Shown here one piece after another: positions 52,895 to 61,174 of a DNA stretch of 64,000 bases (within the stretch, counting starts at the first letter, position 1; each line of letters opens with the position of its first letter). The notes beneath the pieces were generated by a model. The model did no database searches, had not been told where the DNA came from, and was given only the letters and a program-made list of their open reading frames with translations. The stretch comes from Gemmatimonadota bacterium (GTDB lineage Bacteria > Latescibacterota > UBA2968 > GCA-2709665), in NCBI GenBank assembly GCA_028877215.1, contig JAPPFJ010000010.1, forward strand, positions 1 through 64,000, given 5' to 3'. Made by a program: the position numbers and the translations under genes.

Positions 52895-52951
52895 GTCGCC
52901 ACTTTTTCGCTCGCGCTCGGGAACTCATCGACAATCTTAAAACAGTTGTCA
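52895..52951 (+). repeat. MITE-like element, right-end fragment
   Basis: GTCGCCACTTTTTCGCTCGC, then GCTCGGGAACTCATCGACAA and TCTTAAAACAGTTGTC correspond to the right third of the element. The left part is absent. Confidence 0.7.
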
Positions 52952-52999
52952 TGCCCCTATGGGGCGCCCAAAATGATGAAAATGCATCTCAGCCACGGA

Positions 53000-53142
53000 T
53001 TCTTCGTCGTTTCGTTTATTCGAAAAGCCGAGAGTACGAGAATACGAAAAGGCGAAGAGATGACGAGGCCAAGAGTGTATGATGTATTCCTGTTGTATCA
53101 TTCTCTCGTAGTCTCGTTTCTTCGTAGTCTCGTTTCTTCGCC
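53000..53142. repeat. Low-complexity inverted repeat of TCG/CTCG units, copy 3
   Basis: Left arm CGAGAGTACGAGAATACGAA and AGGCGAAGAGATGACGAG; centre ATGATGTATTCC as in copy 1; right arm CTCTCGTAGTCTCGTTTCTT repeated as CGTAGTCTCGTTTCTTCG. The arms pair imperfectly. It lies at the 3' end of the minus-strand gene at 53147. Confidence 0.65.
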
Positions 53143-53146
53143 GTTT

Positions 53147-54331
53147 TCAGCTTCGTCCCGGCACAATCGGCACCAGGCTCGCACCCGATGGCCTTGGCCC
53201 GGAGGGCCTGATCGGCAGACGATCGTACGAACGGTACCGGACGTCGAGATGCGGTGTCTCCACCCTTACGTGGCCCCTGTGGCGGGAGTCCATCAGCGCA
53301 TCCAGGGCTCCGCTCACCAGCAGCGTGCGCTCTACGGGGTACGGTGGTTTACCGGTGAGGAAGAGTTCGTGGATGTTTCTGCCGAGATAGCTGAAATGGG
53401 CGTGGGGATCATCCGGAAGGAACACTTCCATCCCCCTCACCCGGTCCGGTTCGCGGCCGGCGTATCCGAATCCCTGCGTGTATCCGTTCAACATGAGGGT
53501 GGCAGCCTTCAAACCGTCGGCGTATTCCAGCAGGAAGACCGCCGGGTCCGGGCAGTGAGCTTCCATTTCCCCGGCGGCTTTCGCCTCAATGGGTTCGCGT
53601 GCGGCATCGGCAAGCTCGCGTGACCATTGCCCCTCGTCTCCCGCCCTCCAGACGTCATCTCCCTCGAGGCACTGCACAGCGACGATACCGGTCTCGCCGC
53701 CCCGCCTGCGTTCGGTCATACACTGCAGCAGTTCGAGCGTGTGGAACCCGTAGATGTCCAGGCCCGAATACCCGATTGACAACGCTTCCGAAAGCGGCGT
53801 ATCCAGGTTGTATTCGATATACGGACGCCTCCAGCCCAGCGGAACCGAGGAACCGGCCAGAAAAGGCACATTCAGCATTCGGGCCCGGTCGTACATCCAC
53901 TTTGAATTCACCCAGTCATACGCCAGGTGTTTGTCGTTGAACACGGGCACGGACCGGCCGGAAGTTGCAAATACCCCGCATACCTGCTCGAAAAAGTACC
54001 GGCGGGGATACATATGCTGCTGCTTTTCGTTCCAGGCGTAGTCCCCGTGCTCCCCGATGATCAGCACGCCGTCGACGGCCAGATCCCCTCCGCCCAGCGT
54101 CAATGCCTTCGGAATGCTGTTGTAGACCGGCACTCCGTGTTCCTTCGCGAGTTCGAGGCCGACGTCTTTCTCATGAACCTGGTCCATGTACATCGACGCG
54201 ACCTCCACCTGCGGCGGTATCAACCCGTCGTCCGACGGAAAGCCCTTCAGAAACTTCGTAATGATGACGTCGGCGTGCGAATACCGATAGTATGTCGTCA
54301 CAACTGCCGCGATCTTCTTCAATTCGGACAT
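53147..54331 (-). CDS. Uncharacterised protein, Gfo/Idh-like C-terminus
   Basis: The 394-residue product opens MSELKKIAAVVTTYYRYSHA, different from a classical Rossmann GxGxxG start. It has VDGVLIIGEHGDYAWNEKQQ, and its end (LTGKPPYPVERTLLVSGALD, then ALMDSRHRGHVRVETPHLD) resembles the C-terminal segment of Gfo/Idh-type oxidoreductases. It may be an oxidoreductase relative that has lost NAD binding. The 46-codon upstream extension is excluded because the promoter at 54469-54497 overlaps its start. The leader is about 130 bases. Confidence 0.7.
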   Translation of the reverse strand: MSELKKIAAVVTTYYRYSHADVIITKFLKGFPSDDGLIPPQVEVASMYMDQVHEKDVGLELAKEHGVPVYNSIPKALTLGGGDLAVDGVLIIGEHGDYAWNEKQQHMYPRRYFFEQVCGVFATSGRSVPVFNDKHLAYDWVNSKWMYDRARMLNVPFLAGSSVPLGWRRPYIEYNLDTPLSEALSIGYSGLDIYGFHTLELLQCMTERRRGGETGIVAVQCLEGDDVWRAGDEGQWSRELADAAREPIEAKAAGEMEAHCPDPAVFLLEYADGLKAATLMLNGYTQGFGYAGREPDRVRGMEVFLPDDPHAHFSYLGRNIHELFLTGKPPYPVERTLLVSGALDALMDSRHRGHVRVETPHLDVRYRSYDRLPIRPSGPRPSGASLVPIVPGRS

Positions 54332-54468
54332 CTGTAACCGCCCTTCGAAGCAACGGGCGAACACGGGGTTCGCGTCCGCCTTGACGCAGCGGGCAAGGAT
54401 CAATCGCTCCGCCAAAGGTACGCCCTGGACACAAAAAAACATGGGCAGGTCGCCCAATCCGCCGGGCA

Positions 54469-54497
54469 AATATGAAGCGGGCCGGAATCGATGTCAA
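54469..54497 (-). promoter_or_regulatory. Sigma70-type promoter for the 53-kb gene
   Basis: On the minus strand TTGACA (54497-54492), a 17-bp spacer and CATATT (54474-54469). It excludes the upstream start codon at 54469. The rest of 54332-54582 shows nothing else. Confidence 0.55.
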
Positions 54498-54582
54498 GGC
54501 GAAATGAACTTCCCGGAATTCGGGACAGTGCCCGGTTCATCCGGCTTGATTTCGAAGGATGGATCTTCTATTTTGGTGTCTC

Positions 54583-54746
54583 AGAAGTTGTCTTAAAATT
54601 ACCGGTGAGTTCCCGAGCACGAGCGAAAAAGCGGCGGTCAAGGCGGGAGAATCCGCTCATATTTGTCTATACGGGTGGATTTAACCAACGCCGACCGGCA
54701 CTTTTGCAGCCGTGCGAAGACCGCTGGGAATTTTAAGACAGCTTCT
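54583..54746 (-). repeat. MITE-like element, reversed complete copy
   Basis: About 164 bp in the opposite direction to the others. Ends AGAAGTTGTCTTAAAATT (left) and AATTTTAAGACAGCTTCT (right) are inverted repeats over 18 bp with one mismatch. The interior (ACCGGTGAGTTCCCGAGCAC and CCGTGCGAAGACCGCTGGGA) is the reverse complement of the other copies. It stops 41 bp before kbl. Confidence 0.9.
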
Positions 54747-54787
54747 TAGGTCAGGATGCCGATTTCCGACGCCACGAGACAACCGAT

Positions 54788-55975
54788 ATGGCCTATACGG
54801 GAATGAAATCATGGTTGCAGGACGAACTGAAATCCATCCGGAAAAACGGACTCTACAAGACGGAAACACAAATCGTCTCGCCACAGAATACGCTGATCCG
54901 GACCCCGGATGGTGAAACGATCAACTTCTGCGCCAACAACTACCTTGGGCTGGCCAATCATCCTGAAATCGTGGAAGCTGCGGCGGAGGGATTGGGCGCA
55001 TACGGATACGGCATGGCATCCGTACGCTTCATCTGCGGCACCCAGGATCTGCACAAGGCCCTGGAACGACGTATCTCCGGGTATCTGAAAACGGAAGATA
55101 CGATACTCTACACCTCCTGCTTCGACGCCAACGCAGGACTGTTTGAGACCGTTCTGGGCCCTGAAGACGCCGTGATCAGCGACGCGCTCAACCACGCCAG
55201 CATTATCGACGGCGTCCGGCTGTGCAAGGCGCGGCGCCGTATCTATCGTCACGCGGACATGGCGCATCTCGAAGGCAGGCTGAAGGAGACCGCGGACGCC
55301 CGTTTCCGTGTAATCGCCACCGACGGCGTGTTTTCCATGCACGGGGACGTCGCGCCGCTCAAGGAGATCTGCCGACTCGCGGACGCTCACAATGCGCTGG
55401 TCATGGTGGACGATTCCCACGCGACCGGTTTTATGGGCGCCAACGGGCGCGGCACACCCGAATTCTGCGGCGTCGAAGACCGGATCGATATCCTGACCAG
55501 CACGCTTGGAAAGGCACTTGGAGGGGCCTCGGGCGGGTTTACGTCGGGGCGCGGCGAAATAATCGATTACCTGCGTCAGCGCTCTCGCCCCTACCTTTTT
55601 TCCAACACGCTGGCGCCCCCCATTGTCGCGGGCGGATTGAAAGCGCTTGATCTCGTACAGACGCAGCCGGAGTACCGCCGCAATCTGATGGAAAATACAC
55701 GGTACTTCAGGAAGACGATGACCGAACGCGGTTTCCGCATTACAGAGGGCGTCCACCCCATCGTCCCGATAATGCTCGGCGATGAGCGGAAAACGGTCCG
55801 CATGGCCCGGGCCATGAACGAACGCGGCATCTTCGTGGTGGGCTTCAGCTATCCCGTGGTGCCCAAGGGCGAAGCCCGCATCCGCGTCCAGATCTCCGCG
55901 GCCCACACGCAGAAGCAGCTTGACCACGCGGTCGATACGTTCGTGGACGTCGGCACGGCCCTTGGGGTCATATAA
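54788..55975 (+). CDS. kbl: Glycine C-acetyltransferase (2-amino-3-ketobutyrate CoA ligase)
   Basis: The 395-residue product is a PLP enzyme of the alpha-oxoamine synthase family. It has [40 protein letters not shown], the PLP Asp-Ser-His region [13 protein letters not shown], and the lysine in [19 protein letters not shown]. Length and FCANNYLGL match Kbl, which makes glycine and acetyl-CoA from 2-amino-3-oxobutyrate, rather than BioF. threonine dehydrogenase (tdh) is not next to it; an SDR gene follows. Confidence 0.93.
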   Translation: MAYTGMKSWLQDELKSIRKNGLYKTETQIVSPQNTLIRTPDGETINFCANNYLGLANHPEIVEAAAEGLGAYGYGMASVRFICGTQDLHKALERRISGYLKTEDTILYTSCFDANAGLFETVLGPEDAVISDALNHASIIDGVRLCKARRRIYRHADMAHLEGRLKETADARFRVIATDGVFSMHGDVAPLKEICRLADAHNALVMVDDSHATGFMGANGRGTPEFCGVEDRIDILTSTLGKALGGASGGFTSGRGEIIDYLRQRSRPYLFSNTLAPPIVAGGLKALDLVQTQPEYRRNLMENTRYFRKTMTERGFRITEGVHPIVPIMLGDERKTVRMARAMNERGIFVVGFSYPVVPKGEARIRVQISAAHTQKQLDHAVDTFVDVGTALGVI

Positions 55976-56067
55976 CCCAGACCTTTGACCCCTTTTCTCT
56001 AAATCCCGGAAAAGCAAGCGGTTGCCGGCGCAAGGGCCGCAACCGCCAACAACAAGAGGACACGCCA

Positions 56068-56835
56068 ATGGATAAGCCCCCGCAACAACCCCTCCAGGAC
56101 CACGTCGCCATCGTGACAGGGGCGGGGCAGGGTATCGGCCGGGCCGTCGCCCGAACCCTGGCGGAGCATGGCGCCCACCTCGTGGTCAACGACCTTGACG
56201 AATCCAACGCCCAAAGTACGGCCGAGGAACTCAGGTCGTCGGTCACCACGGCCTTTCACTTTCAGGCGGATGTCACCGATGCGCCCGGGGTGCAGGCCAT
56301 GGTCGACTGGACCGCGGACACATTCGGCGCCGTCCACATTCTGGTCAACAACGCCGGCATCCTCTTTCCGACCAGCGTTATCGACATTGACGAAGACGAG
56401 TGGGACCGCGTAATCGACGTCAACCTCAAGGGCGCCTTTCTCTGCTCGAAGGCCGTCCTCCCGCATATGCGGGAAGCGGGTTGGGGCCGCATCGTCAATT
56501 TCTCTTCCACCGCCGGCAAGAACATCAGCACCGTTGGCGGCGCGCATTACACGGCTGCCAAGGCCGGCGTGCTGGGGTTCACACGCCACCTAGCAAGGGA
56601 AGTCGCGCCCTACAACATTACCGTAAACGCCGTATGTCCGGGACTGATCGATACCGAAATGGTGCGCGGAACCATCGATGAGGAACGAACACGCGCCTAT
56701 GCGCGAAGCTTTCCCATACCCCGCCTGGGCAGACCCGAGGAAGTGGCCAGCCTGGTGGCCTTCCTCGCCTCCGACCAGGCCGCCTATATCACGGGCGCGT
56801 CGCTGGACATCAACGGCGGCGATCTCATGATATAG
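56068..56835 (+). CDS. Short-chain dehydrogenase/reductase
   Basis: The 255-residue product has TGAGQGIGRAVARTL for NAD(P) binding, VNNAGILFP, the catalytic Ser in IVNFSSTAGK, the Tyr and Lys in HYTAAKAGVLGFTRHL, and the late YITGASLDINGGDLM. It belongs to the FabG-like classical group. Its stop overlaps the next gene region, and kbl lies upstream; a role as a threonine or sugar dehydrogenase is possible but not shown. Confidence 0.92.
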   Translation: MDKPPQQPLQDHVAIVTGAGQGIGRAVARTLAEHGAHLVVNDLDESNAQSTAEELRSSVTTAFHFQADVTDAPGVQAMVDWTADTFGAVHILVNNAGILFPTSVIDIDEDEWDRVIDVNLKGAFLCSKAVLPHMREAGWGRIVNFSSTAGKNISTVGGAHYTAAKAGVLGFTRHLAREVAPYNITVNAVCPGLIDTEMVRGTIDEERTRAYARSFPIPRLGRPEEVASLVAFLASDQAAYITGASLDINGGDLMI

Positions 56836-56867
56836 TGTTTCGCAGAGGGTTAGGGGGCATTCACGGA

Positions 56868-58028
56868 ATGCGGATTGAGAGCGTAAGGACCTTTCTGGTT
56901 CATCCGGGCAGCGCGAAAAACCTGCTCTTCGTCAAACTGGAAACCGATGCGGGCATCCACGGATGGGGAGAGGCCTATACGCAGCATGACAGGGACCGGA
57001 GCGTTCAGGTTCACGTGGAGGAACTGGGACGGTACCTGACAGGACGATCGCCGTTCGATATCAAGCACTTCACGTACGTGGCCTACACGGATTTCGCCGG
57101 TAAGCGGGGCGCGATGGACCTCTACGCCGCCATCAGCGCCATCGAACAGGCCATGTGGGATATTGTCGGCAAGTCTCTGAACCAGCCCGTCCATAACCTG
57201 CTAGGCGGCGCCTGCAGGACCAGAATCAAGGTCTACGCCAACGGCTGGGGGAGCTGGTACGATCCCGGGAAGGGATTGGAGGCACTCGCCGAACGGGCCG
57301 CCTCGGTCGTGGCGAGGGGATTTACAGCGCTCAAATTCGACCCCTTTCCGGGCCCCTGGCGCAGCATCATCGACAGGAAGGACGAACAGACCGCCGTGGA
57401 CCGGGTCGCGGCCGTGCGCGAGGCCGTGGGCCCGGACGTGGATATCCTGGTCGAGGTACACCGCAGGCTCTCACCGGCGCATGCCATCCGCGTTGCCCGC
57501 GGCATGGAGCCGTACAATCCTTTCTGGTACGAGGAACCGGTTTCATCCCGGGACCTCGACGGCCTTGCGGAAGCCAGACGAAACATCCGCATCCCGGTTG
57601 TCACGGGAGAGGAACTCTATACGAAGGCCGAATTCCGCGAGGTCTTCGAGAAACGTGCCGCCGACATCATCAACCCTGACGTCTGCAACTGCGGCGGCAT
57701 TCTGGAACTTCGCGAAATCGCGGCGATGGCCGAACCCTGCCACGTCGCGGTCTCGCCGCACAACTACAACAGCACCACCGTGGGGCTGGCCGCCACGATG
57801 CAGGCCGCGGCAGGGATGCCCAACTTTCTGATTACCGAGTACTTCGTAAACTTCGAAGCCACGGGCAATGAAATCGCGGTGGATCCGTTCGTCGTAAGAG
57901 ACGGTTACGTCACGCTGCCCACCGCGCCCGGGCTGGGCATCGACCTGGACGAAGGCGCGCTCGCCGATCATCCTTTCCGGTCGTTCCCCAGGAGAAATCT
58001 GCGGCGCCCATGCGACGAGGGTCCGTAG
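56868..58028 (+). CDS. Enolase-superfamily sugar acid dehydratase (galactonate dehydratase-like)
   Basis: The 386-residue product has MRIESVRTFLVHPGSAKN and GIHGWGEAYT in the cap domain, TALKFDPFPGPW with the barrel lysine, LVEVHRRLSP, FWYEEPVS and VTGEELYT for the metal site, and SPHNYNSTTVG with the late His. The KFDPF signature recalls D-galactonate-type dehydratases. ATG at 56868 follows AGGGGG; a GTG at 56835 overlapping the SDR stop is less likely. Confidence 0.88.
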   Translation: MRIESVRTFLVHPGSAKNLLFVKLETDAGIHGWGEAYTQHDRDRSVQVHVEELGRYLTGRSPFDIKHFTYVAYTDFAGKRGAMDLYAAISAIEQAMWDIVGKSLNQPVHNLLGGACRTRIKVYANGWGSWYDPGKGLEALAERAASVVARGFTALKFDPFPGPWRSIIDRKDEQTAVDRVAAVREAVGPDVDILVEVHRRLSPAHAIRVARGMEPYNPFWYEEPVSSRDLDGLAEARRNIRIPVVTGEELYTKAEFREVFEKRAADIINPDVCNCGGILELREIAAMAEPCHVAVSPHNYNSTTVGLAATMQAAAGMPNFLITEYFVNFEATGNEIAVDPFVVRDGYVTLPTAPGLGIDLDEGALADHPFRSFPRRNLRRPCDEGP

Positions 58029-58043
58029 CCATCCGATGTTCTC

Positions 58044-58060
58044 AACCGCATACGGCGGTT
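58044..58060 (+). terminator. Small hairpin after the dehydratase gene
   Basis: AACCGC and GCGGTT pair around ATACG, followed by TTCAAATCTGTTT. The stem is only 6 bp, so it is a weak intrinsic terminator candidate before the surface-protein locus. Confidence 0.35.
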
Positions 58061-58125
58061 TTCAAATCTGTTTAATAGGACTCGGGTTCAGGATATCCCC
58101 GGTATTCACGCAAAGGAGATAGAAT

Positions 58126-59232
58126 ATGGATCGTGGTGACTTGAGAGATAGATTGGACGTGCTGGAAGAAAGGCTGCGCTGGCAGAAGCGGGCGATTGCA
58201 GGGCTGTTCGTTGCATTTTTGTTCAGTGCAGCGCCGGCTTTGACCCAGGCACCCAAATGGTTTGGCGTGATGCTTCCGTCAAAGCTGACCTCGCTAAGCC
58301 TTCGAAACAGTGGTTCCGGTGACGGTGTACGTCTTCAGGGTCTATCTCCAAACCTCGCTGAAATCACGTTCCCGGAGACCGAGTACAATGGACTGAACAA
58401 GATCGCTCCTGAGCAAATCATCGATGCCGGTGACACCCTGCGGGTGGGTACGCTTCATATTGTCAATGCAAGCGGAGAGGTTGTCGCGGAAATCGGATCG
58501 GAAGAGTCGGGAGACGGTTCGCTCAAGATAGGAAACAACAACGGCACCCTGGTTTCCTTTGTGGGCGTAGATCAAACGGGCCACGGCAGGATGGTGGTTC
58601 TCAATGCGGCCAGTCGGGTCGCGGCCGCCATGGGAGCCGATCCGTCGGAACATGCCAATGGATGGGTCGAGATATATAGCATCTCAGGATCGGCTGCCGG
58701 ATTCGGCGTCAACGAGGGTGGCAATGCGGTGATTGCCGCCTTTAACAGTGACGGCAAGCTGGTTTCGGGTATGGGTATCACAAGCAACGGTCACGGAAGT
58801 CTCACGATTGGCAATGCGGCCGGCGGGGCCGTTAATGCACTCTCTGTCGACGGCGCCGGAGACGGCGTAATGATTATGGGCAACCGGAACGGCGATGCGG
58901 TTTCCATTCTGGGCGCGAACGAGAATGGGCACGGAATCATCGGGTTCCTCAATGCGTCCGAGCGCATTGTTGCCGGTCTGGGAGCGGATTCGACGGGTGT
59001 TGGAGGGCTGGGTATAGAAGGAGGCAGGGTCAGAGCGTTTGTCGACGGGAACGCCAACGGCGTGGTGGAAACCCGGGCCAACGACGGGAGTATTCGCTGG
59101 TCCTCTGAAGCGTCTCCCGTCGGGGACACCGGCACGTCGACCGGGCTGATCGGGGATTTTGACGGGGACGGCGACGTGGACTTCAACGACTTCCTCACCT
59201 TCGCCCGCAATTTCGGCCGCACGAGCGGGTAG
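58126..59232 (+). CDS. Membrane-anchored beta-repeat protein with EF-hand tail
   Basis: The 368-residue product has a short cytoplasmic coiled coil (RDRLDVLEERLRWQKR, residues 6-21), a signal-anchor (AIAGLFVAFLFSAAPAL), a linker, then about nine repeats of 22-24 residues of the type NGHGSLTIGNAAGGAVNALS, where a glycine turn precedes short hydrophobic strands. A conserved WSS leads to a Gly/Ser/Thr linker and the C-terminal calcium-loop motif DFDGDGDVDFNDFLTFARNF. It is a paralogue of the protein at 61175. Function unknown; a surface stalk or adhesin-like rod is plausible. ATG follows AAAGGAGAT. Confidence 0.8.
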   Translation: MDRGDLRDRLDVLEERLRWQKRAIAGLFVAFLFSAAPALTQAPKWFGVMLPSKLTSLSLRNSGSGDGVRLQGLSPNLAEITFPETEYNGLNKIAPEQIIDAGDTLRVGTLHIVNASGEVVAEIGSEESGDGSLKIGNNNGTLVSFVGVDQTGHGRMVVLNAASRVAAAMGADPSEHANGWVEIYSISGSAAGFGVNEGGNAVIAAFNSDGKLVSGMGITSNGHGSLTIGNAAGGAVNALSVDGAGDGVMIMGNRNGDAVSILGANENGHGIIGFLNASERIVAGLGADSTGVGGLGIEGGRVRAFVDGNANGVVETRANDGSIRWSSEASPVGDTGTSTGLIGDFDGDGDVDFNDFLTFARNFGRTSG

Positions 59233-59235
59233 CGA

Positions 59236-59259
59236 CCCCTCCCTCGGCACAGGGAGGGG
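59236..59259 (+). terminator. GC-rich 9-bp hairpin
   Basis: CCCCTCCCT and AGGGAGGGG pair around CGGCAC, 4 bp after the stop codon at 59232. No T tract follows, so it may protect the 3' end or cause pausing. Confidence 0.4.
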
Positions 59260-59411
59260 AGAATGAACGCTTCGACACGCCCGCGGCCCGATCACGACAT
59301 CTGACAAGTTGAGCGTCGGCGAAACGTTAATCGCCTCGTGAATTCAGACTTCTGATGCAAGCCGGTGCAGGCTTCAAGCCGGGGGCGGTTCGATACAAAG
59401 GAGTGTTCCCT

Positions 59412-60899
59412 ATGCGTTTGTGCAATCCCTTGTTTTTGATTCTTGCCATCTTTGTCGGCATGTTTGCAGGGTCTGAAAGTGCGTCGGCAGCTGAAGAGGG
59501 CCATTCCGAAACTTCGGCCGCCGGCCGTAACATGCCGCCCGAGCTTGGCGACGTGGGAAGGAATGGAGCATACGGATATTCCCAATCGGTCGGTTCCGGC
59601 ATTTCATTCTCTTCCAGCAAGACCCTGTCGGAGGAAAAGATGGAAGAGGGACTTGCGGAATTCCGCTCCGGCAAGGACGTGGTCTGGCTCTATTACACCG
59701 CGGAGGCCAGCGACCCGGACGGGGACGACGTGCGGTATATCTGGACTCAGATTTCTCCCGAAGAGCCGGTTGCGATCATAGAACAGGATGATTCCTTCGT
59801 TCCCAGCGGGCAGGCAGTCGACGTCAAAGTATGCACTCCTCCCTCAGGAGCAGTGATTACGCTTCAAGTCGTCGCGATGGACAGGAACGGCGCCAGGAGC
59901 GAACCCAGATCGGTCATCGTGAACGCCGCCGGATGCACGTCGGAAGCGCGCTGGGCGCGGTTGTCCCGATTTGCCCGATTGCGCGAAGCTGCAAATCAGG
60001 GAGACCATAAATCTCAAAGAGACCTGGCGTTGGCGTATATCAACGGCGACGGCGTATTCAAGGATCAGAAAAAAGGAACCCACCTCATGCAAACGCATGC
60101 CCAGGCCGGGAATGCCGAAGCCCAGGCTCAATGGGCTTATTTCCTCGACACGGGCAAGCACAGGATAAAAAAAGACAAAAAGAAAGCGCTTGAGTGGTAC
60201 CGTGCCGCGGCGCGGCAGGGTCATGCACATGCGCAATATGCCGTGGGGTTTTATGAGAAGGACAAGCGAGAGGCAGCGAGGTGGTTCAAATTGGCGGCCG
60301 AGCAGAACAACTCCTCGGCCCAGTTCAATCTGGCGAAGATGTTGGCTGAGGGCGACGGTGTACCGAAGGACCTGGCTGCTGCGAAGGAATGGATGCAAAA
60401 ATCGGCGGATCGGGGGTACAAACGCGCCAAAACCTGGATAGAAAACTGGGAGGCGGCGACTGCTTTCGATGAGTCCGGAAACCGGCCGCCGCGTTTGTCT
60501 TCGGTTGCCTATGCAGGAGATCATCGACCTGTTTCGGCTTCCTATTCCGCCGACAAGATGACGTACAAGGACGGGAAATGGGTCACCGAGGGGGGACAGG
60601 CAAAGGTCAACACGGTCGTGTGGCGCAAATTCAACGTTCGAGCTGAAGATTTCGATGGCGAGGCGATTCGATATCTCGTTACGCAGACCTCGCCAGACAC
60701 TCCCAAAGCAAAAATCGGCGGCCAGCGAAACGCATTCAAGTATCATGCCTCCGGCAAGGAAGTCATGTTTGCGATATGCTTTCCTCAGATTTCCAGTGGA
60801 GAGTTCACGTTTCAGGTGATCGCCGAGGACAAACGTGGCGGAAGAAGTGCGCCCAGGACAATCGCGCTCGAGGCGGTACGGTCGGACAAATGCCAGTGA
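59412..60899 (+). CDS. Secreted PKD-like/Sel1-repeat/PKD-like protein
   Basis: The 495-residue product has a signal peptide (LFLILAIFVGMFAGSESASA). A first Ig/PKD-like domain (VVWLYYTAEASDPDGDDVRY to RSVIVNAAGC) is followed by four or five Sel1-like repeats (DHKSQRDLALAYINGDGVFK; NAEAQAQWAYFLDTG; HAHAQYAVGFYEKD; SAQFNLAKMLAEGDGVPKDL) and a second, homologous Ig/PKD-like domain (VVWRKFNVRAEDFDGEAIRY to the end). Sel1 repeats mediate protein contacts. ATG at 59412 follows AAGGAG. It lies between the two paralogous repeat proteins. Confidence 0.85.
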   Translation: MRLCNPLFLILAIFVGMFAGSESASAAEEGHSETSAAGRNMPPELGDVGRNGAYGYSQSVGSGISFSSSKTLSEEKMEEGLAEFRSGKDVVWLYYTAEASDPDGDDVRYIWTQISPEEPVAIIEQDDSFVPSGQAVDVKVCTPPSGAVITLQVVAMDRNGARSEPRSVIVNAAGCTSEARWARLSRFARLREAANQGDHKSQRDLALAYINGDGVFKDQKKGTHLMQTHAQAGNAEAQAQWAYFLDTGKHRIKKDKKKALEWYRAAARQGHAHAQYAVGFYEKDKREAARWFKLAAEQNNSSAQFNLAKMLAEGDGVPKDLAAAKEWMQKSADRGYKRAKTWIENWEAATAFDESGNRPPRLSSVAYAGDHRPVSASYSADKMTYKDGKWVTEGGQAKVNTVVWRKFNVRAEDFDGEAIRYLVTQTSPDTPKAKIGGQRNAFKYHASGKEVMFAICFPQISSGEFTFQVIAEDKRGGRSAPRTIALEAVRSDKCQ

Positions 60900-60921
60900 G
60901 ATTGCACGCGAGAAGGGTAGT

Positions 60922-60964
60922 TCAGGGGGCGGTAACCGAGCCGCCCCCTGAGCTTGTCGAAGGG
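60922..60964 (+). repeat. 11-bp hairpin joined to a GAGCTTGTCGAAGGG repeat
   Basis: TCAGGGGGCGG (60922-60932) pairs with CCGCCCCCTGA (60941-60951). The right arm runs into CCTGAGCTTGTCGAAGGG (60947-60964), a motif I recall as widespread in bacterial intergenic DNA. A second possible hairpin (GATGCGG with CCGCATC) lies at about 60977-61011. The remaining gap to 61174 shows nothing else certain. Confidence 0.5.
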
Positions 60965-61174
60965 TCGGCGACGGCTGATGCGGTGGGGGGACTACAACAC
61001 CATTCCGCATCCAAGTATCATTTTCAAATATGAACGCATTTCTTGCGTTGAAGTCTTTTTGTAGGGTCCAAACACCTTATATGTATTTCTACATCTCGGC
61101 AATCCGAAGTCCTCACCGCCGCAAACGCTCGCTTTCTGACGAGACTTGCGGCCTATTTTTTCGGGAGAGCAGCT

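Noticed and set aside
54809..56068. 419-codon minus-strand frame
   Set aside because: It is antisense to kbl, whose motifs and start are clear.
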